Part shown: in pieces, positions 15,699 to 23,952 of the stretch
How positions within the stretch are numbered: the stretch's first letter is position 1
Layout: every line of letters starts with the position of its first letter
Assembly (NCBI RefSeq): GCF_049803835.1
Contig: NZ_JBNAGK010000003.1
Span: forward strand, 124,001 to 188,000
Direction: 5' to 3'
Length of the DNA: 64,000 bases
From: Pacificoceanicola sp049803835
GTDB lineage: Bacteria > Pseudomonadota > Alphaproteobacteria > Rhodobacterales > Rhodobacteraceae
Program-made: the position numbers and the translations under genes
Notes under the pieces: model-generated
Databases searched by the model: none
What the model saw: the letters and a program-made list of their open reading frames with translations, nothing else
Told to the model about the DNA's origin: nothing

Positions 15699-16751
15699 AT
15701 GAACGCCGAAGCGCCCCAGAACCATCCGCTGGGACGCCTGCCGCGCATGACCCACTCCAGCCAGCCGCTGGGGCAGGCGGCGGCGGCCCGCGCGGCGTCC
15801 GGCTCCGATCCGCAGTTCAACGTCTTCCTGACCGACACCGCCCGCCTCATGCGGGCCGAGCGCACCCTCGACGGCAGCCTGCGCGAGGCGGTGCATGGCC
15901 ATGTGATCCGCCGCGACGCGCTGGGCATCGCTTTCGGGCGCGGCGCGGTGCAGGCCGACCTGCAGGGCCAGATGGTGGCCATCCCGGACCAGCAGGCGCT
16001 GACGGAGGATGTGTTCAGCACCGGCTCTCAAAGCCTTGGCCTGCTCGGGGCGCAGCGGCTGTTCCTCTTCGGCCACCACCGTGGCCCCGGTCCCTTCGGT
16101 GCCCCCACCGGCCGGGCGGTTCAGTACCGCGAGATGTCGGAGATCTACGCCAAGGGCAACCGCATCAGCGACATCTGGAGCGTGCGCGACCATGGCGCGA
16201 TCTGCTCACAGCTGGGCCTCGATCCGCAGGCCCTGGCGCGGGAGCTCTGGTCCGGCGCCGACCCCGAGAGCATGCCGTTCCGCCCCGCCATCGACCAGCA
16301 GGGCCCCTATACCGGGACCGGCAACCACAACCAGTGGGGCCGCGCCTTTGCCGAACTTCTGACCCGAATCGTCGCGGGCGAGTTGCAGACCATCACCGGG
16401 CAGTACGACGACGCCTGCGTGCTGGCCTATCCCGGCGGGGTCGATGGCCACGGGGTGGCACAGGCGGTGCAATTCTGGATGGGCCTGCGGGCCGCATTTC
16501 CCTCGGCGCAGTTCCGGATCGAGCATGCCATGGGCCTCGAGGAGCCGCTGATGCCCGCCCGCGCGGCAGTGCGCTGGTCGCTGACCGGACGGCACGAGGG
16601 CTGGGGCCTGTTCGGCGCGCCTTCCGGTGCGGAGGTGCATGTCATGGGTATGAGCCACGCGGAATTCGGCCCGCTCGGCGTGCGCCGGGAGTGGACGCTC
16701 TACGACGAGCTGGCCATCTGGATGCAGATCGTGGCACACCGGGGGGCATGA
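15699..16751 (+). CDS. SnoaL-like (NTF2-fold) polyketide-cyclase family protein, two domains
   Basis: About 350 residues with two SnoaL/NTF2-like domains. The first carries ADLQGQMVAIPDQQALTEDV and GHHRGPGPFGAPTGRAVQYR; the second GGVDGHGVAQAVQFWMGLRAAFP and ARAAVRWSLTGRHEGWGLFG with VHVMGMSHAEFG. In the family this fold catalyses aldol cyclisations or simply binds small molecules. Several starts are possible (15639, 15699, 15747); I use the ATG at 15699. Its stop overlaps the methyltransferase start (ATGA), so the two are translationally coupled and may act on the same compound. Confidence 0.75.
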   Translation: MNAEAPQNHPLGRLPRMTHSSQPLGQAAAARAASGSDPQFNVFLTDTARLMRAERTLDGSLREAVHGHVIRRDALGIAFGRGAVQADLQGQMVAIPDQQALTEDVFSTGSQSLGLLGAQRLFLFGHHRGPGPFGAPTGRAVQYREMSEIYAKGNRISDIWSVRDHGAICSQLGLDPQALARELWSGADPESMPFRPAIDQQGPYTGTGNHNQWGRAFAELLTRIVAGELQTITGQYDDACVLAYPGGVDGHGVAQAVQFWMGLRAAFPSAQFRIEHAMGLEEPLMPARAAVRWSLTGRHEGWGLFGAPSGAEVHVMGMSHAEFGPLGVRREWTLYDELAIWMQIVAHRGA

Positions 16752-17374
16752 GCTTTCCCTTGCCGCCCCCCGGCCTGTCCGAGACCACCCGCGCCACCTA
16801 CGAACGCGAGGCCGCCGCCTTCGACGCGCAGCGGCCGAAGGGGCTGTTCGAGGCGGGCTGGCTCGGCCGGATGCTGGCGGATGTGCCGCCGGGCGGCGCG
16901 GTTCTGGACCTCGGATGCGGCGCGGGCGAGCCGATCGGGGCTTTTCTCCACGCCAGCGGTCATGCCCTGACCGGGGTGGATTTCGCGCGGCCCATGCTCG
17001 ATCTCTTCGCCTGCCGGTTCCCGGAGGCCACCGCCATCCATGCCGACATGCGGCACCTCGATCTGGGCCGGCGCTTCGCGGCCATCGTGGCCTGGGACAG
17101 CTTCTTTCACCTCACGCAGGACGAGCAACGCGCCGCCTTGCCGCGGATTGCCGCTCACCTCGACGCAGGGGGGCGGCTTCTGGTCACCGTGGGACCGGAG
17201 GCGGGCGAGGTGCTTGGCCATGTGAACGGCGCGCCGGTCTATCACGCGTCGCTGGCGCAGGCGGAGTACGAGGCGATTCTGTCGCAGGCGGGCTGCGAGA
17301 CCGAGGCATTCGTCCCGAATGACGCCGAAAGCCACGGGCACACGCTGCTTCTCGCCCGCAGGGTCAAATTTTAA
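16748..17374 (+). CDS. Class I SAM-dependent methyltransferase
   Basis: A 208-residue enzyme with motif I VLDLGCGAGEPIG (SAM binding), a following acidic loop LTGVDFARPMLDL, an IHADMRHLDL adenine-contact segment, and a FAAIVAWDSFFHL post-I strand. It resembles small-molecule O- or N-methyltransferases of the UbiE/COQ5-like type. The substrate is unknown. The start overlaps the previous stop, linking it to the SnoaL-like protein. Confidence 0.9.
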   Translation: MSFPLPPPGLSETTRATYEREAAAFDAQRPKGLFEAGWLGRMLADVPPGGAVLDLGCGAGEPIGAFLHASGHALTGVDFARPMLDLFACRFPEATAIHADMRHLDLGRRFAAIVAWDSFFHLTQDEQRAALPRIAAHLDAGGRLLVTVGPEAGEVLGHVNGAPVYHASLAQAEYEAILSQAGCETEAFVPNDAESHGHTLLLARRVKF

Positions 17375-17380
17375 TCTCCC

Positions 17381-17395
17381 TTAACGCTTTGTTAA
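17381..17395. promoter_or_regulatory. Candidate CtrA binding site (TTAA-N7-TTAA)
   Basis: TTAACGCTTTGTTAA matches the alphaproteobacterial CtrA full-site consensus exactly, with a further TTAA ten bases upstream at 17371. It lies about 105 bases before the first LysM gene at 17501. The consensus is established in Caulobacter and holds in Rhodobacteraceae; binding here is inferred. Confidence 0.5.
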
Positions 17396-17500
17396 TAGGG
17401 CGATTGACCCTATGGGGCGACACAACCCCTTGCGTTTTTATTGACGAACACCCACCAGATGCGCCAGATTTTATGGAAACATCTAGGGGGATAGACGGAT

Positions 17501-18625
17501 ATGCTGAAACGCGCGAGCGCGATCGCAGCCGCTTTGGTCGCTGCCACGACCATGGGGGCCGCGGCACAGGAGACCTGCGGTGGCCAGTACACCGTGCAAC
17601 GGGGCGACAGCCTCTCGCTGATCGCCGACAAGCTCTACAAGAACGTCGGGGCCTGGACGGCGATCTATCGCAACAACATCGACGTGATCCCGAGCCCCGA
17701 CAGCATCCGCGTCGGCCAGGTCTACCGGATGCCTTGCATCGACGGCCTGCCCACCGGGCTCAAAGGCGGCACGGTGATCGACGCCAAGCAGGCCGCCGCG
17801 CCGCGGATCGCGCCGGTGGCCAAGCCTGCAGACGCGGCCGCCCAGCTTGCCGAGCGCCAGCGCAGCGCGGCGGAAGCGGCGCAGGGCGTCGATGTGCGGC
17901 TGATCGCGGGCGACGACTTCCGCCCCTTCACCAACCGCCTGCAAATGAGTTCGGGCATGATCACCGATCTCGTCAACCGCGCCTTCGTCAACGACGAGAG
18001 CACTGGTCAGCACAAGTTCTACTGGATCAACGACCGCTCCACGCACCTCGATCCGCTGCTCTCCGAAGGCATGATTGACCTCGCCTTCCCCTGGAAGAAG
18101 CCGCATTGCGACGAGGGGGACACCAGCGCGGTCTGCACCGATTACGTCTATTCCGAGCCGATGTTCGAAATGCTGATCGTGCTGTTCACCGCGAAGGACC
18201 ACCCGGTGACCTTCAACGGCGAGCAGGACCTCGCGGGGATGCGCGTGTGCAGCCCGCTGGGGTTCGAGGCGGGCAGCCGCCAGGGCGGCTCGAATTACAT
18301 GACGAAACTGGGCGCGCGGCTGCAGCAGCCGGACAGCCCGGAGGAGTGCTTCACCCGCCTGATGAACGGCAGCACCGACGCCGTGGCGATGAACGAGTTC
18401 ACCGGCCGCGTGGTGCTCAAGGACATGGGCCTGTCGGACCAGGTGGAGCTGCAGCTGCGCCGTCCGCTGGCCATCGAGGGGCTGCACGTCGTGGCGCACA
18501 AGTCCAACCCACGTGCCGAGGCGCTGATCGCGGCGTTCAACAACGGGCTGGAGACGATGCGCGACAGCGGCGAGTATCTCAAGGTCATCGACACCCATAT
18601 GTCCAGCATCTGGGCGGGGCTCTGA
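17501..18625 (+). CDS. Secreted LysM plus periplasmic solute-binding domain protein (first of tandem pair)
   Basis: A 374-residue protein with a signal peptide (LKRASAIAAALVAATTMGAA, cut near AAA-QE), a LysM domain at about 28-78 (YTVQRGDSLSLIADKLY, then IRVGQVYRMP), an Ala-rich linker to about 125, and an SBP_bac_3-like domain (VRLIAGDDFRPFT, LVNRAFV, GMIDLAFPWKKP, YVYSEPMFEMLIVLF, GLHVVAHK). LysM binds peptidoglycan, so this looks like a binding protein tethered to the wall rather than to a lipoprotein anchor. No ABC permease lies nearby. The paralogue at 18629 follows three bases later. Confidence 0.87.
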   Translation: MLKRASAIAAALVAATTMGAAAQETCGGQYTVQRGDSLSLIADKLYKNVGAWTAIYRNNIDVIPSPDSIRVGQVYRMPCIDGLPTGLKGGTVIDAKQAAAPRIAPVAKPADAAAQLAERQRSAAEAAQGVDVRLIAGDDFRPFTNRLQMSSGMITDLVNRAFVNDESTGQHKFYWINDRSTHLDPLLSEGMIDLAFPWKKPHCDEGDTSAVCTDYVYSEPMFEMLIVLFTAKDHPVTFNGEQDLAGMRVCSPLGFEAGSRQGGSNYMTKLGARLQQPDSPEECFTRLMNGSTDAVAMNEFTGRVVLKDMGLSDQVELQLRRPLAIEGLHVVAHKSNPRAEALIAAFNNGLETMRDSGEYLKVIDTHMSSIWAGL

Positions 18626-18628
18626 TCC

Positions 18629-19675
18629 ATGTCTGACTGGAGGAGACTGGCGGCGGCCGGGATGGTCGCCGCGCTGGGAATGCTGACCGGGGGCGCGGCG
18701 CTGGCCCAATGTGCTCCGAGCGCACACAAGGTCAGCGCCGGGGAGACGATCTTTACCATCGCCGAGGCGAAATATGGCGATCCGGAGAAATGGACGCTGA
18801 TCTACTACGCCAACGAGGTGGCGCTGACCGCCTCGGTGTTCCAGGTCAAGCCGGGCGACATGCTGATCATCCCCTGCGAGGCGACATCGGCCAGCGCCGA
18901 TGCCACACCGCTGCAAACGGATGTGGCGAACGCCGAGTTGAAGCTGCTGACCGGCTCCAACTACGAGCCCTTCACCGATCTCGACTGGCCGGGGCAGGGG
19001 ATGCTGACCGAACTGGTCAACGCCGCGATGGAAGCGACCCCGGACCCGGTGACCTATTCGATCACCTGGGAGAACGACTGGGGCAAGCACTTCCCGGAGC
19101 TCGACGACAAGACCTTCGACATGGGCTTTCCCTGGTACAAGCCCGATTGCGACGCGCAGCCGGACAGCGACCGCTGCGTGAACTACCACTTCTCCGACCC
19201 GCTCGCCGAAGTGCTCATGCTGCTCTTCGTCAAGGACGGCTCGGATTTCACCTTCGAGACCGACGAGGACATCTTCGGCAAGAAACTCTGCCGTCCCGAT
19301 GGCTTTCTCAGCTTCGACCTCGACACGCCGGAGCGGCAGTGGCTGACCACGGGCAAGGTCGAGCTGGTCCGCGCCGACGACGAACCCGCCTGCTTCAACA
19401 TGCTGATGGCGGGGGAGGTGGACGCGGTGTCTCTCAATGTCTTCCTCGGGGCGCAGGTGATCAAGGAGATGGGGCTGCAGGGACAGGTGGTGCCGCTAGA
19501 CCGACCGGTGTCTTCCCTGGGCATGCACATGATCATCTCGAAGCGGCACTGGCGCGGGACGACCTTCCTCTACCGCTTCAACGCCGGGCTGGCGAAGCTG
19601 AAGGAAAGCGATCGCTACAACGAGATCGTCTCCAAGCACCTCGGCATCTTCTGGGACCGGATGAACGCGGAGTGA
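18629..19675 (+). CDS. Secreted LysM plus periplasmic solute-binding domain protein (second of tandem pair)
   Basis: A 348-residue paralogue of the preceding gene, with the same order: signal peptide (AAAGMVAALGMLTGGAALAQ), LysM at about 31-82 (HKVSAGETIFTIAEAKYGD, VKPGDMLIIP), short linker, and an SBP_bac_3-like domain. Shared blocks with the first copy include LLTGSNYEPFT, MLTELVNAAM, FDMGFPWYKPDCD, FSDPLAEVLMLLF and the C-terminal HLGIFWDR in place of HMSSIWAG. Divergence is considerable, so the duplication is old and the ligands may differ. A start codon three bases after the first gene implies co-expression. Confidence 0.87.
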   Translation: MSDWRRLAAAGMVAALGMLTGGAALAQCAPSAHKVSAGETIFTIAEAKYGDPEKWTLIYYANEVALTASVFQVKPGDMLIIPCEATSASADATPLQTDVANAELKLLTGSNYEPFTDLDWPGQGMLTELVNAAMEATPDPVTYSITWENDWGKHFPELDDKTFDMGFPWYKPDCDAQPDSDRCVNYHFSDPLAEVLMLLFVKDGSDFTFETDEDIFGKKLCRPDGFLSFDLDTPERQWLTTGKVELVRADDEPACFNMLMAGEVDAVSLNVFLGAQVIKEMGLQGQVVPLDRPVSSLGMHMIISKRHWRGTTFLYRFNAGLAKLKESDRYNEIVSKHLGIFWDRMNAE

Positions 19676-19850
19676 CCGGGACGACCGGCCTCGCGCAGAC
19701 GTGACGACAAGGGCCGGCGCGGATTCGTGCCGGTCGTTTCTTTTGCCCTTTCCGCCGGGCATGACTTTGATAGTTTGCGAAAAATCCATCCGACTTCGGC
19801 GGGCGGCGGGCGGCGGGAGCCGCGGACACAGGCAGCGACAGACAGGGCAG

Positions 19851-20570
19851 ATGCGCGAACCAGTCGTCTTCATACCGGGCATGATGGCCGATGCCCGCGC
19901 CTTCGGCCCACAGATCGCCGATCTCAGCCGCGACTTCGCCGTCATGTGCATCCCGCCGACGCGCGGCGAGCGGATCGAGGAGATTGCCTCCGGGATGCTC
20001 GACCTGCTGCCGAAACGCTGTGCGCTGGTCGGGCACGGCATGGGCGGCATGGTGGCGATGGAGATCGCCCGCCGCGCCCCGGACCGGGTGTCGCGGCTGT
20101 GCCTGATGGACACCTCGCCGCTGGCCGACACACCGCAGCAGGCGGCGGAGCGCGACCCGCGCATGGTCAAGGCGAAGACCGGCAAGCTCCGGGCGGTGCT
20201 GGAGCAGGAACTGCCGATGGAGGCGCTGGCGCCGGGGCCGTATCGCGCCGACATCCTGGCGCTGGCCCGGGACATGGCGGATGTGCTGGGGCTGGAGATT
20301 TACCTGCGGCAGTCCCGCGCCCTGCAACGGCGGCGCGACCAGCAGGGCACGCTGCGCAAGATCGCGGTGCCGGTGCTGATCCTCTGCGGCGCGCTGGACC
20401 GGATCTACGAGGTCAAGCGCCACGTCTTCATGGCCGACCTGATCCCCGGCGCCCGTCTGGACGTCATCGACGGTGCGGGCCACCTTCCGGCGCTGGAGGC
20501 ACCGGAGGCGGTGGCGGACGCCCTGCGCGACTGGCTCGCCCGGCCCCTGATGCTGCGCGGCGCGCTGTGA
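19851..20570 (+). CDS. Alpha/beta hydrolase-fold protein with glycine at the nucleophile position
   Basis: A 239-residue alpha/beta hydrolase fold protein: PVVFIPGMMADARAFGPQI, the elbow VGHGMGGMVAMEIARRAP, SRLCLMDTSPLAD, an Asp in CGALDRIYE and a His in GAGHLPALEAPE. The elbow reads GHGMGG where active enzymes have GHSMGG; the codon is GGC, so the catalytic serine is absent. The remainder of the triad seems kept. The protein may bind rather than hydrolyse, or use another residue. Start at ATG 19851; about 175 bases separate it from the LysM pair. The downstream end precedes rnpB. Confidence 0.82.
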   Translation: MREPVVFIPGMMADARAFGPQIADLSRDFAVMCIPPTRGERIEEIASGMLDLLPKRCALVGHGMGGMVAMEIARRAPDRVSRLCLMDTSPLADTPQQAAERDPRMVKAKTGKLRAVLEQELPMEALAPGPYRADILALARDMADVLGLEIYLRQSRALQRRRDQQGTLRKIAVPVLILCGALDRIYEVKRHVFMADLIPGARLDVIDGAGHLPALEAPEAVADALRDWLARPLMLRGAL

Positions 20571-20697
20571 CGCGGAGCGGGCCTGCGGCCCGCGCATGCC
20601 GTCTCCTCGGCGGCCTCCGGCCTTCTCTTCGGGCGGGCGCCCGGGGCAGCGGCACCGCTCAGGATCAGGCGCGTTTTTCGCAGCTGGCGGGGCGCCT

Positions 20698-20717
20698 GAG
20701 TATTTGTCGAAGAGAAG
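20698..20717 (-). repeat. Dispersed repeat core (CAAATACTC type), reverse orientation
   Basis: The reverse complement of CTTCTCTT...CAAATACTC with one extra base, between the hydrolase gene end and the rnpB promoter. It belongs to the same family as the copies at 6072, 29043 and 59067. Confidence 0.6.
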
Positions 20718-20727
20718 AAACAGGGGA

Positions 20728-20756
20728 TTGACGGGTGCCCGGGCGCTTTCTATGTC
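20728..20756 (+). promoter_or_regulatory. Sigma-70 type promoter of rnpB
   Basis: TTGACG at 20728-20733, a 17-base spacer, and TATGTC at 20751-20756. The predicted start about seven bases on coincides with the first paired base of the RNase P RNA at 20764, which supports both calls. Confidence 0.8.
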
Positions 20757-20763
20757 CGCGGGG

Positions 20764-21165
20764 CGCGGAAGGCCGGACGGCCGCTTGTCCTTCGGGACGA
20801 GAGGAAAGTCCGGACTCGCTGAAGCATCGGTGCCGGGTAACGCCCGGGCAGGGCAACCTGACGGATAGCGCCACAGAAATGAAACCGCCTCTGCCTTGGC
20901 AGGGGTAAGGGTGAAACGGTGGGGCAAGAGCCCACCGGGGGGCTGGCAACAGTCCCCGCATGGCAAGCCCCACCGGGAGCAATGCCAAATAGGGACCGCG
21001 CGCCCGCCTGATTCCCTACGGGGAATATCGGGGCAGGGGGGCTTCACCCCGAGTGGTCCGGGTTGGCAGCTAGAGCCGCGTGGCAACGCGTGGCCCAGAG
21101 GAATGGTCGTCGATGGCGCGGGGGGACTCGCGCCGGAACAGAATCCGGCTTACAGGCCTTCCGCG
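20764..21165 (+). ncRNA. rnpB: RNase P RNA (class A)
   Basis: The catalytic RNA of RNase P, which trims tRNA 5' ends. The universal segment GAGGAAAGTCCGGACT is present at about 20801, and the 3' conserved block ACAGAATCCGGCTTACAGG near 21138. The terminal P1 helix is fully visible: CGCGGAAGGCC at 20764-20774 pairs with GGCCTTCCGCG at 21155-21165. The length of about 400 bases is typical for alphaproteobacteria. It has its own promoter and precedes rpmG by about 115 bases. Confidence 0.97.
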
Positions 21166-21189
21166 TGTTGAAATTTTCCGTCCACCCCG

Positions 21190-21217
21190 TTGACTCGGGA
21201 GGCTGCATGGGTAAAAG
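21190..21217 (+). promoter_or_regulatory. Possible rpmG promoter
   Basis: TTGACT at 21190-21195 and TAAAAG at 21212-21217 with 16 bases between. The -10 match is modest. It lies about 65 bases ahead of the rpmG start and after the rnpB 3' end. Confidence 0.45.
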
Positions 21218-21280
21218 GCAGGCTCTACAGATTTTCACGGGGCCGACGCCCTGTTTCAGGACGACCCCAGGAGACAAGCC

Positions 21281-21448
21281 ATGGCGAAGCCGACGACTAT
21301 CAAGATCCGCCTGAACTCGACCGCAGGCACCGGCCACTTCTACGTGACCAAGAAGAATGCCCGCACCATGACCGAGAAGATGACCATCCGGAAGTTCGAT
21401 CCGGTCGCGCGCAAGCACGTTGAGTACAAGGAAGGCAAGATCAAGTAA
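21281..21448 (+). CDS. rpmG: 50S ribosomal protein L33
   Basis: A 55-residue protein MAKPTTIKIRLNSTAG... ending KHVEYKEGKIK, the standard proteobacterial L33 length. It has lost the zinc-binding cysteines (a cysteine-free paralogue type), has FYVTKKNARTMTEKM in the centre, and is part of the large ribosomal subunit near the E site. AGGAG precedes the ATG. An intrinsic terminator follows. Confidence 0.97.
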   Translation: MAKPTTIKIRLNSTAGTGHFYVTKKNARTMTEKMTIRKFDPVARKHVEYKEGKIK

Positions 21449-21485
21449 TCTTGCCCCAGCCCCTGCCGGGACCGGCGGAGCGACG

Positions 21486-21518
21486 AGGCCGCGCAGGACA
21501 TCCTGCGGCGGCCTTTTT
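21486..21518 (+). terminator. Intrinsic terminator of rpmG
   Basis: AGGCCGC-GCAGGA pairs with TCCTGC-G-GCGGCCT (one bulged G), followed by five T at 21514-21518. Confidence 0.85.
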
Positions 21519-21603
21519 CGTGTCTGGCGAGGCAGGTTGGAAGGATTGCGCCGGGCAGGCCCGTCGCCCGGGGGCGCGCGGCTGGCGCCGCGCGCGGGGC
21601 GGG

Positions 21604-22032
21604 TCACTCGGGCAGGATCGCGGCGTCCTCGAGCACGACGGCTTGCCAGGTCTCCGGGTCCTCGACCCGTTTCAGCGTGCCGCGCAGGGTCAGACGCCGC
21701 GTCTCGTCGGTGAAGGCGACCGGCTCCGCCAGCGTCACCATCAGCGCCGCGCCGTGATCCGGGCTGCCGCAGAACGGGCAGCTTCCCATGTCCGCCACCA
21801 GCATCAGTTCGCGCACCATATCGCCCGGCAGGGCGGGTGCCGCGTAGCCGGTGATCGTCACGACCTGGGGGTCCTCGCCGAGCGCCGCCGGGTAGCGCTT
21901 GGTCACGCTGTAGCTCGAGTCGGTGATGACCTCGTCGATTTCGATCTGGCCGAGCAGCGCCCAGGTGTCAGGCTGGGCGGAGGCGGCGCCGGCACCGAGT
22001 GCGGCGAGAAGGGCAAGTGGGCTGGTGCGCAT
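21604..22032 (-). CDS. Secreted hypothetical protein with a CPFC motif
   Basis: A 142-residue protein with signal peptide MRTSPLALLAALGAGAASA, then a beta-rich domain containing VVTITGYAAPALPGDMVREL and ADMGSCPFCGSPDHGAALMV. The layout recalls DUF3299-type periplasmic proteins, which have a GYxxP segment followed by a Cys-rich loop. The CPFC pair and nearby His could bind metal. Alone on the minus strand between rpmG and the cupin gene. Function unknown. Confidence 0.7.
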   Translation of the reverse strand: MRTSPLALLAALGAGAASAQPDTWALLGQIEIDEVITDSSYSVTKRYPAALGEDPQVVTITGYAAPALPGDMVRELMLVADMGSCPFCGSPDHGAALMVTLAEPVAFTDETRRLTLRGTLKRVEDPETWQAVVLEDAAILPE

Positions 22033-22139
22033 GGAACGGGGCTCCCTGATTGCGAATAGGGTCTCGTGTGGCAGAGTAGCAGCCCGACGACCCCCGGTGA
22101 ATCCCCAATGTGCGGCATCGGCGGACCTTCGGCGGCGGC

Positions 22140-22595
22140 TCAGTCCAACGGGTCTGCCGGGGCACCGCTCTCGGTGGTCCAGCGGCGTTCGTCATGGGCC
22201 CGGTCCACGTGCTGGACGCGGTCATGGTTGGGGTAGTGCACGCGGTCGCGCACAGCACGCGTGCCAACCACCAGCAGTCGCGCCGGGGCATCGCTGCGGT
22301 TCTCGATGCAGTGGCCGGTGGCCACGCCGGCCTTGAAGCAGGCGGCCTCGCCGGTGCCGAGCGGGGTTTCGTCGGTGCCCTCGCGCAGGATGACCTCGCC
22401 CTCCAGCACGTAGACCAGTTCGTCCTCTTCCGCGTGCCAGTGCAGGGTTGCGGTCCGCGAGCCCGGCGGCAGGATTTCCTCCGCCGCGCCGAACTGGGTC
22501 AGCCCGCCGCTGTCGCTGAACCGCAGCGACTCGAACGGCCCGCAGGAACCGTCCCCGGTCTCCCGCTGCACCGCATCGCGCGTGATCTTCGGCAT
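22140..22595 (-). CDS. Cupin domain protein
   Basis: A 151-residue single-domain cupin. Motif 1 is LHWHAEEDELVYVLEGEVIL (with HxH...E ligands) and motif 2 is GEAACFKAGVATGHCIENRS (with His). Such proteins bind one metal and act as isomerases, dioxygenases or sugar-modifying enzymes; the enzyme class cannot be told. The C-terminus is His/Asp-rich (HYPNHDRVQHVDRAHDERR), longer than usual and suggestive of extra metal binding. ATG 22595 is preceded by GGAGGGGAGG. Monocistronic. Confidence 0.85.
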   Translation of the reverse strand: MPKITRDAVQRETGDGSCGPFESLRFSDSGGLTQFGAAEEILPPGSRTATLHWHAEEDELVYVLEGEVILREGTDETPLGTGEAACFKAGVATGHCIENRSDAPARLLVVGTRAVRDRVHYPNHDRVQHVDRAHDERRWTTESGAPADPLD

Positions 22596-22728
22596 GCCTG
22601 GCCTCCCCTCCAAGTTGAAGCGCAGGGTAACGCGCTTCGCGTGTCGCGCAACCAAAACCTGTGAACGCAAAAGGGCCGGTCGCGATGACCGGCCCCCCTG
22701 TGTCTTTCTTGCCCTAGGGCGCTGCCGT

Positions 22729-23472
22729 TTACTCGCGGTTGCCGAACAGCTGCAGCAGGAACATGAACATGTTGATGAAGTCGAGGTACAGCTCCAGAGC
22801 GCCCATGATGGCGGCCTTGCCGAGCCACTCCTGATCGGCGTGGGCGGCGTGCTGGATGTAGGTGTTCTTGATCTTCTGGGTGTCATAGGCGGTCAGGCCG
22901 GCGAAGATCAGCACACCCAGGATCGACACGGCATAGTAGATCGCCGGCGACTGCAGGAAGATGTTGATCAGCGAGGCGACGATGATACCGATCAGACCCA
23001 TGATCAGGAAGTTGCCCATGCCGCTGAGGTCCTTCTTCGTGACATAGCCGTAGAGGCTAAGGCCCGCGAAGGCGATCGAGGTCACGAGGAAGATCTGCGC
23101 GATCGAGAAGCCGGTGAAGGCCACGAAGATCCACGCCATGGACAGACCCATGACGGCGGCGAAGCCGTAGAAGAAGAGTTGCGCGGCCGCCATCGACAGC
23201 TTGTTGATGATGCTGCCGAAGAGGAAGATCATGCCGAGCGGCGCGAACATCACGATCCAGCCGAGGATGTTCGGGCGCAGCGTGACCGGGTCGCGGAAGA
23301 CGCTCAGCAGATCGGCGTTGGAGCCGACGGCCCAGGCGACAAGGAAGGTCAGCAGCGTGCCGACCGACATCGTCGCGTAAACCTTGTTCATGTGGGCGCG
23401 CAGCCCTTCGTCAATCTGGGCGGCGCGGGCTCCAGAGACGCCTGCCGCCCGGATCGTGTTGTAATCAGCCAT
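22729..23472 (-). CDS. Bax inhibitor-1 / YccA family membrane protein
   Basis: A 247-residue protein with seven hydrophobic segments and the BI-1 features: a soluble N-terminus (TIRAAGVSGARAAQIDEGLR), then LRAHMNKVYATMSVGTLLTF, the central YGFAAVMGLSMAWIFVAF, GLSLYGYVTKKDLSGMGNF, and the terminal LYLDFINMFMFLLQLFG with its aspartate. Bacterial YccA modulates the FtsH protease, and others act as pH-dependent calcium leak channels; which applies is not known. It is monocistronic, with a short GC hairpin-poor downstream region. Confidence 0.93.
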   Translation of the reverse strand: MADYNTIRAAGVSGARAAQIDEGLRAHMNKVYATMSVGTLLTFLVAWAVGSNADLLSVFRDPVTLRPNILGWIVMFAPLGMIFLFGSIINKLSMAAAQLFFYGFAAVMGLSMAWIFVAFTGFSIAQIFLVTSIAFAGLSLYGYVTKKDLSGMGNFLIMGLIGIIVASLINIFLQSPAIYYAVSILGVLIFAGLTAYDTQKIKNTYIQHAAHADQEWLGKAAIMGALELYLDFINMFMFLLQLFGNRE

Positions 23473-23621
23473 GAAAGCCTCCGAGAAGATCCCTGTTTAA
23501 CTCCGCGTCACGACGCGGACCCCGCACGTACGGATGCACGTGCAGACCCTGAAGGGAATATTGGGGATGCAGCGCAGGTTTTCAAGGTTTTCCGGGCTGT
23601 TGTCCGGCCGAAATGCGCATC

Positions 23622-23828
23622 TTAAATACGCCAATTCGACGGAGCGTCCCAAAACGGGCGGTTCGCCTCGGATTGTGCGGCAAGGCGCGACAATCCGATG
23701 TCGTCGAGCGCTGCGTCGTCGAGTGCCCGCAGGGCGCGGCGCTGGCGGGACAGGGCGGTCCATTGGGCAAGACGGGCGAGGGGACGCAGGCGGATCCGGG
23801 GGAAGATCAGGGGGAGTGAACGGATCAT
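23622..23828 (-). CDS. DUF1127 domain protein
   Basis: A 68-residue basic protein of the DUF1127 family, with the family's C-terminal block (RQRRALRALDDAALDDIGLS) preceded by an Arg-rich amphipathic helix. Small DUF1127 proteins are RNA-associated or stress-regulated in alphaproteobacteria. ATG 23828 follows GGAGG at five bases; the ATG five codons earlier is disfavoured. It is divergent from the LysR gene at 23953, which probably regulates it. Confidence 0.85.
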   Translation of the reverse strand: MIRSLPLIFPRIRLRPLARLAQWTALSRQRRALRALDDAALDDIGLSRLAAQSEANRPFWDAPSNWRI

Positions 23829-23952
23829 GATGACCTCCTTCAATTAATGTGATGCATTCGGTGTTTGTCATTTCGCATGGTGATGGTATGAAGGGGTCAT
23901 GTCCATTTGTGAAGCGAATGTTTCTTAAGTGATCCATCACGGAGTCTGATGA

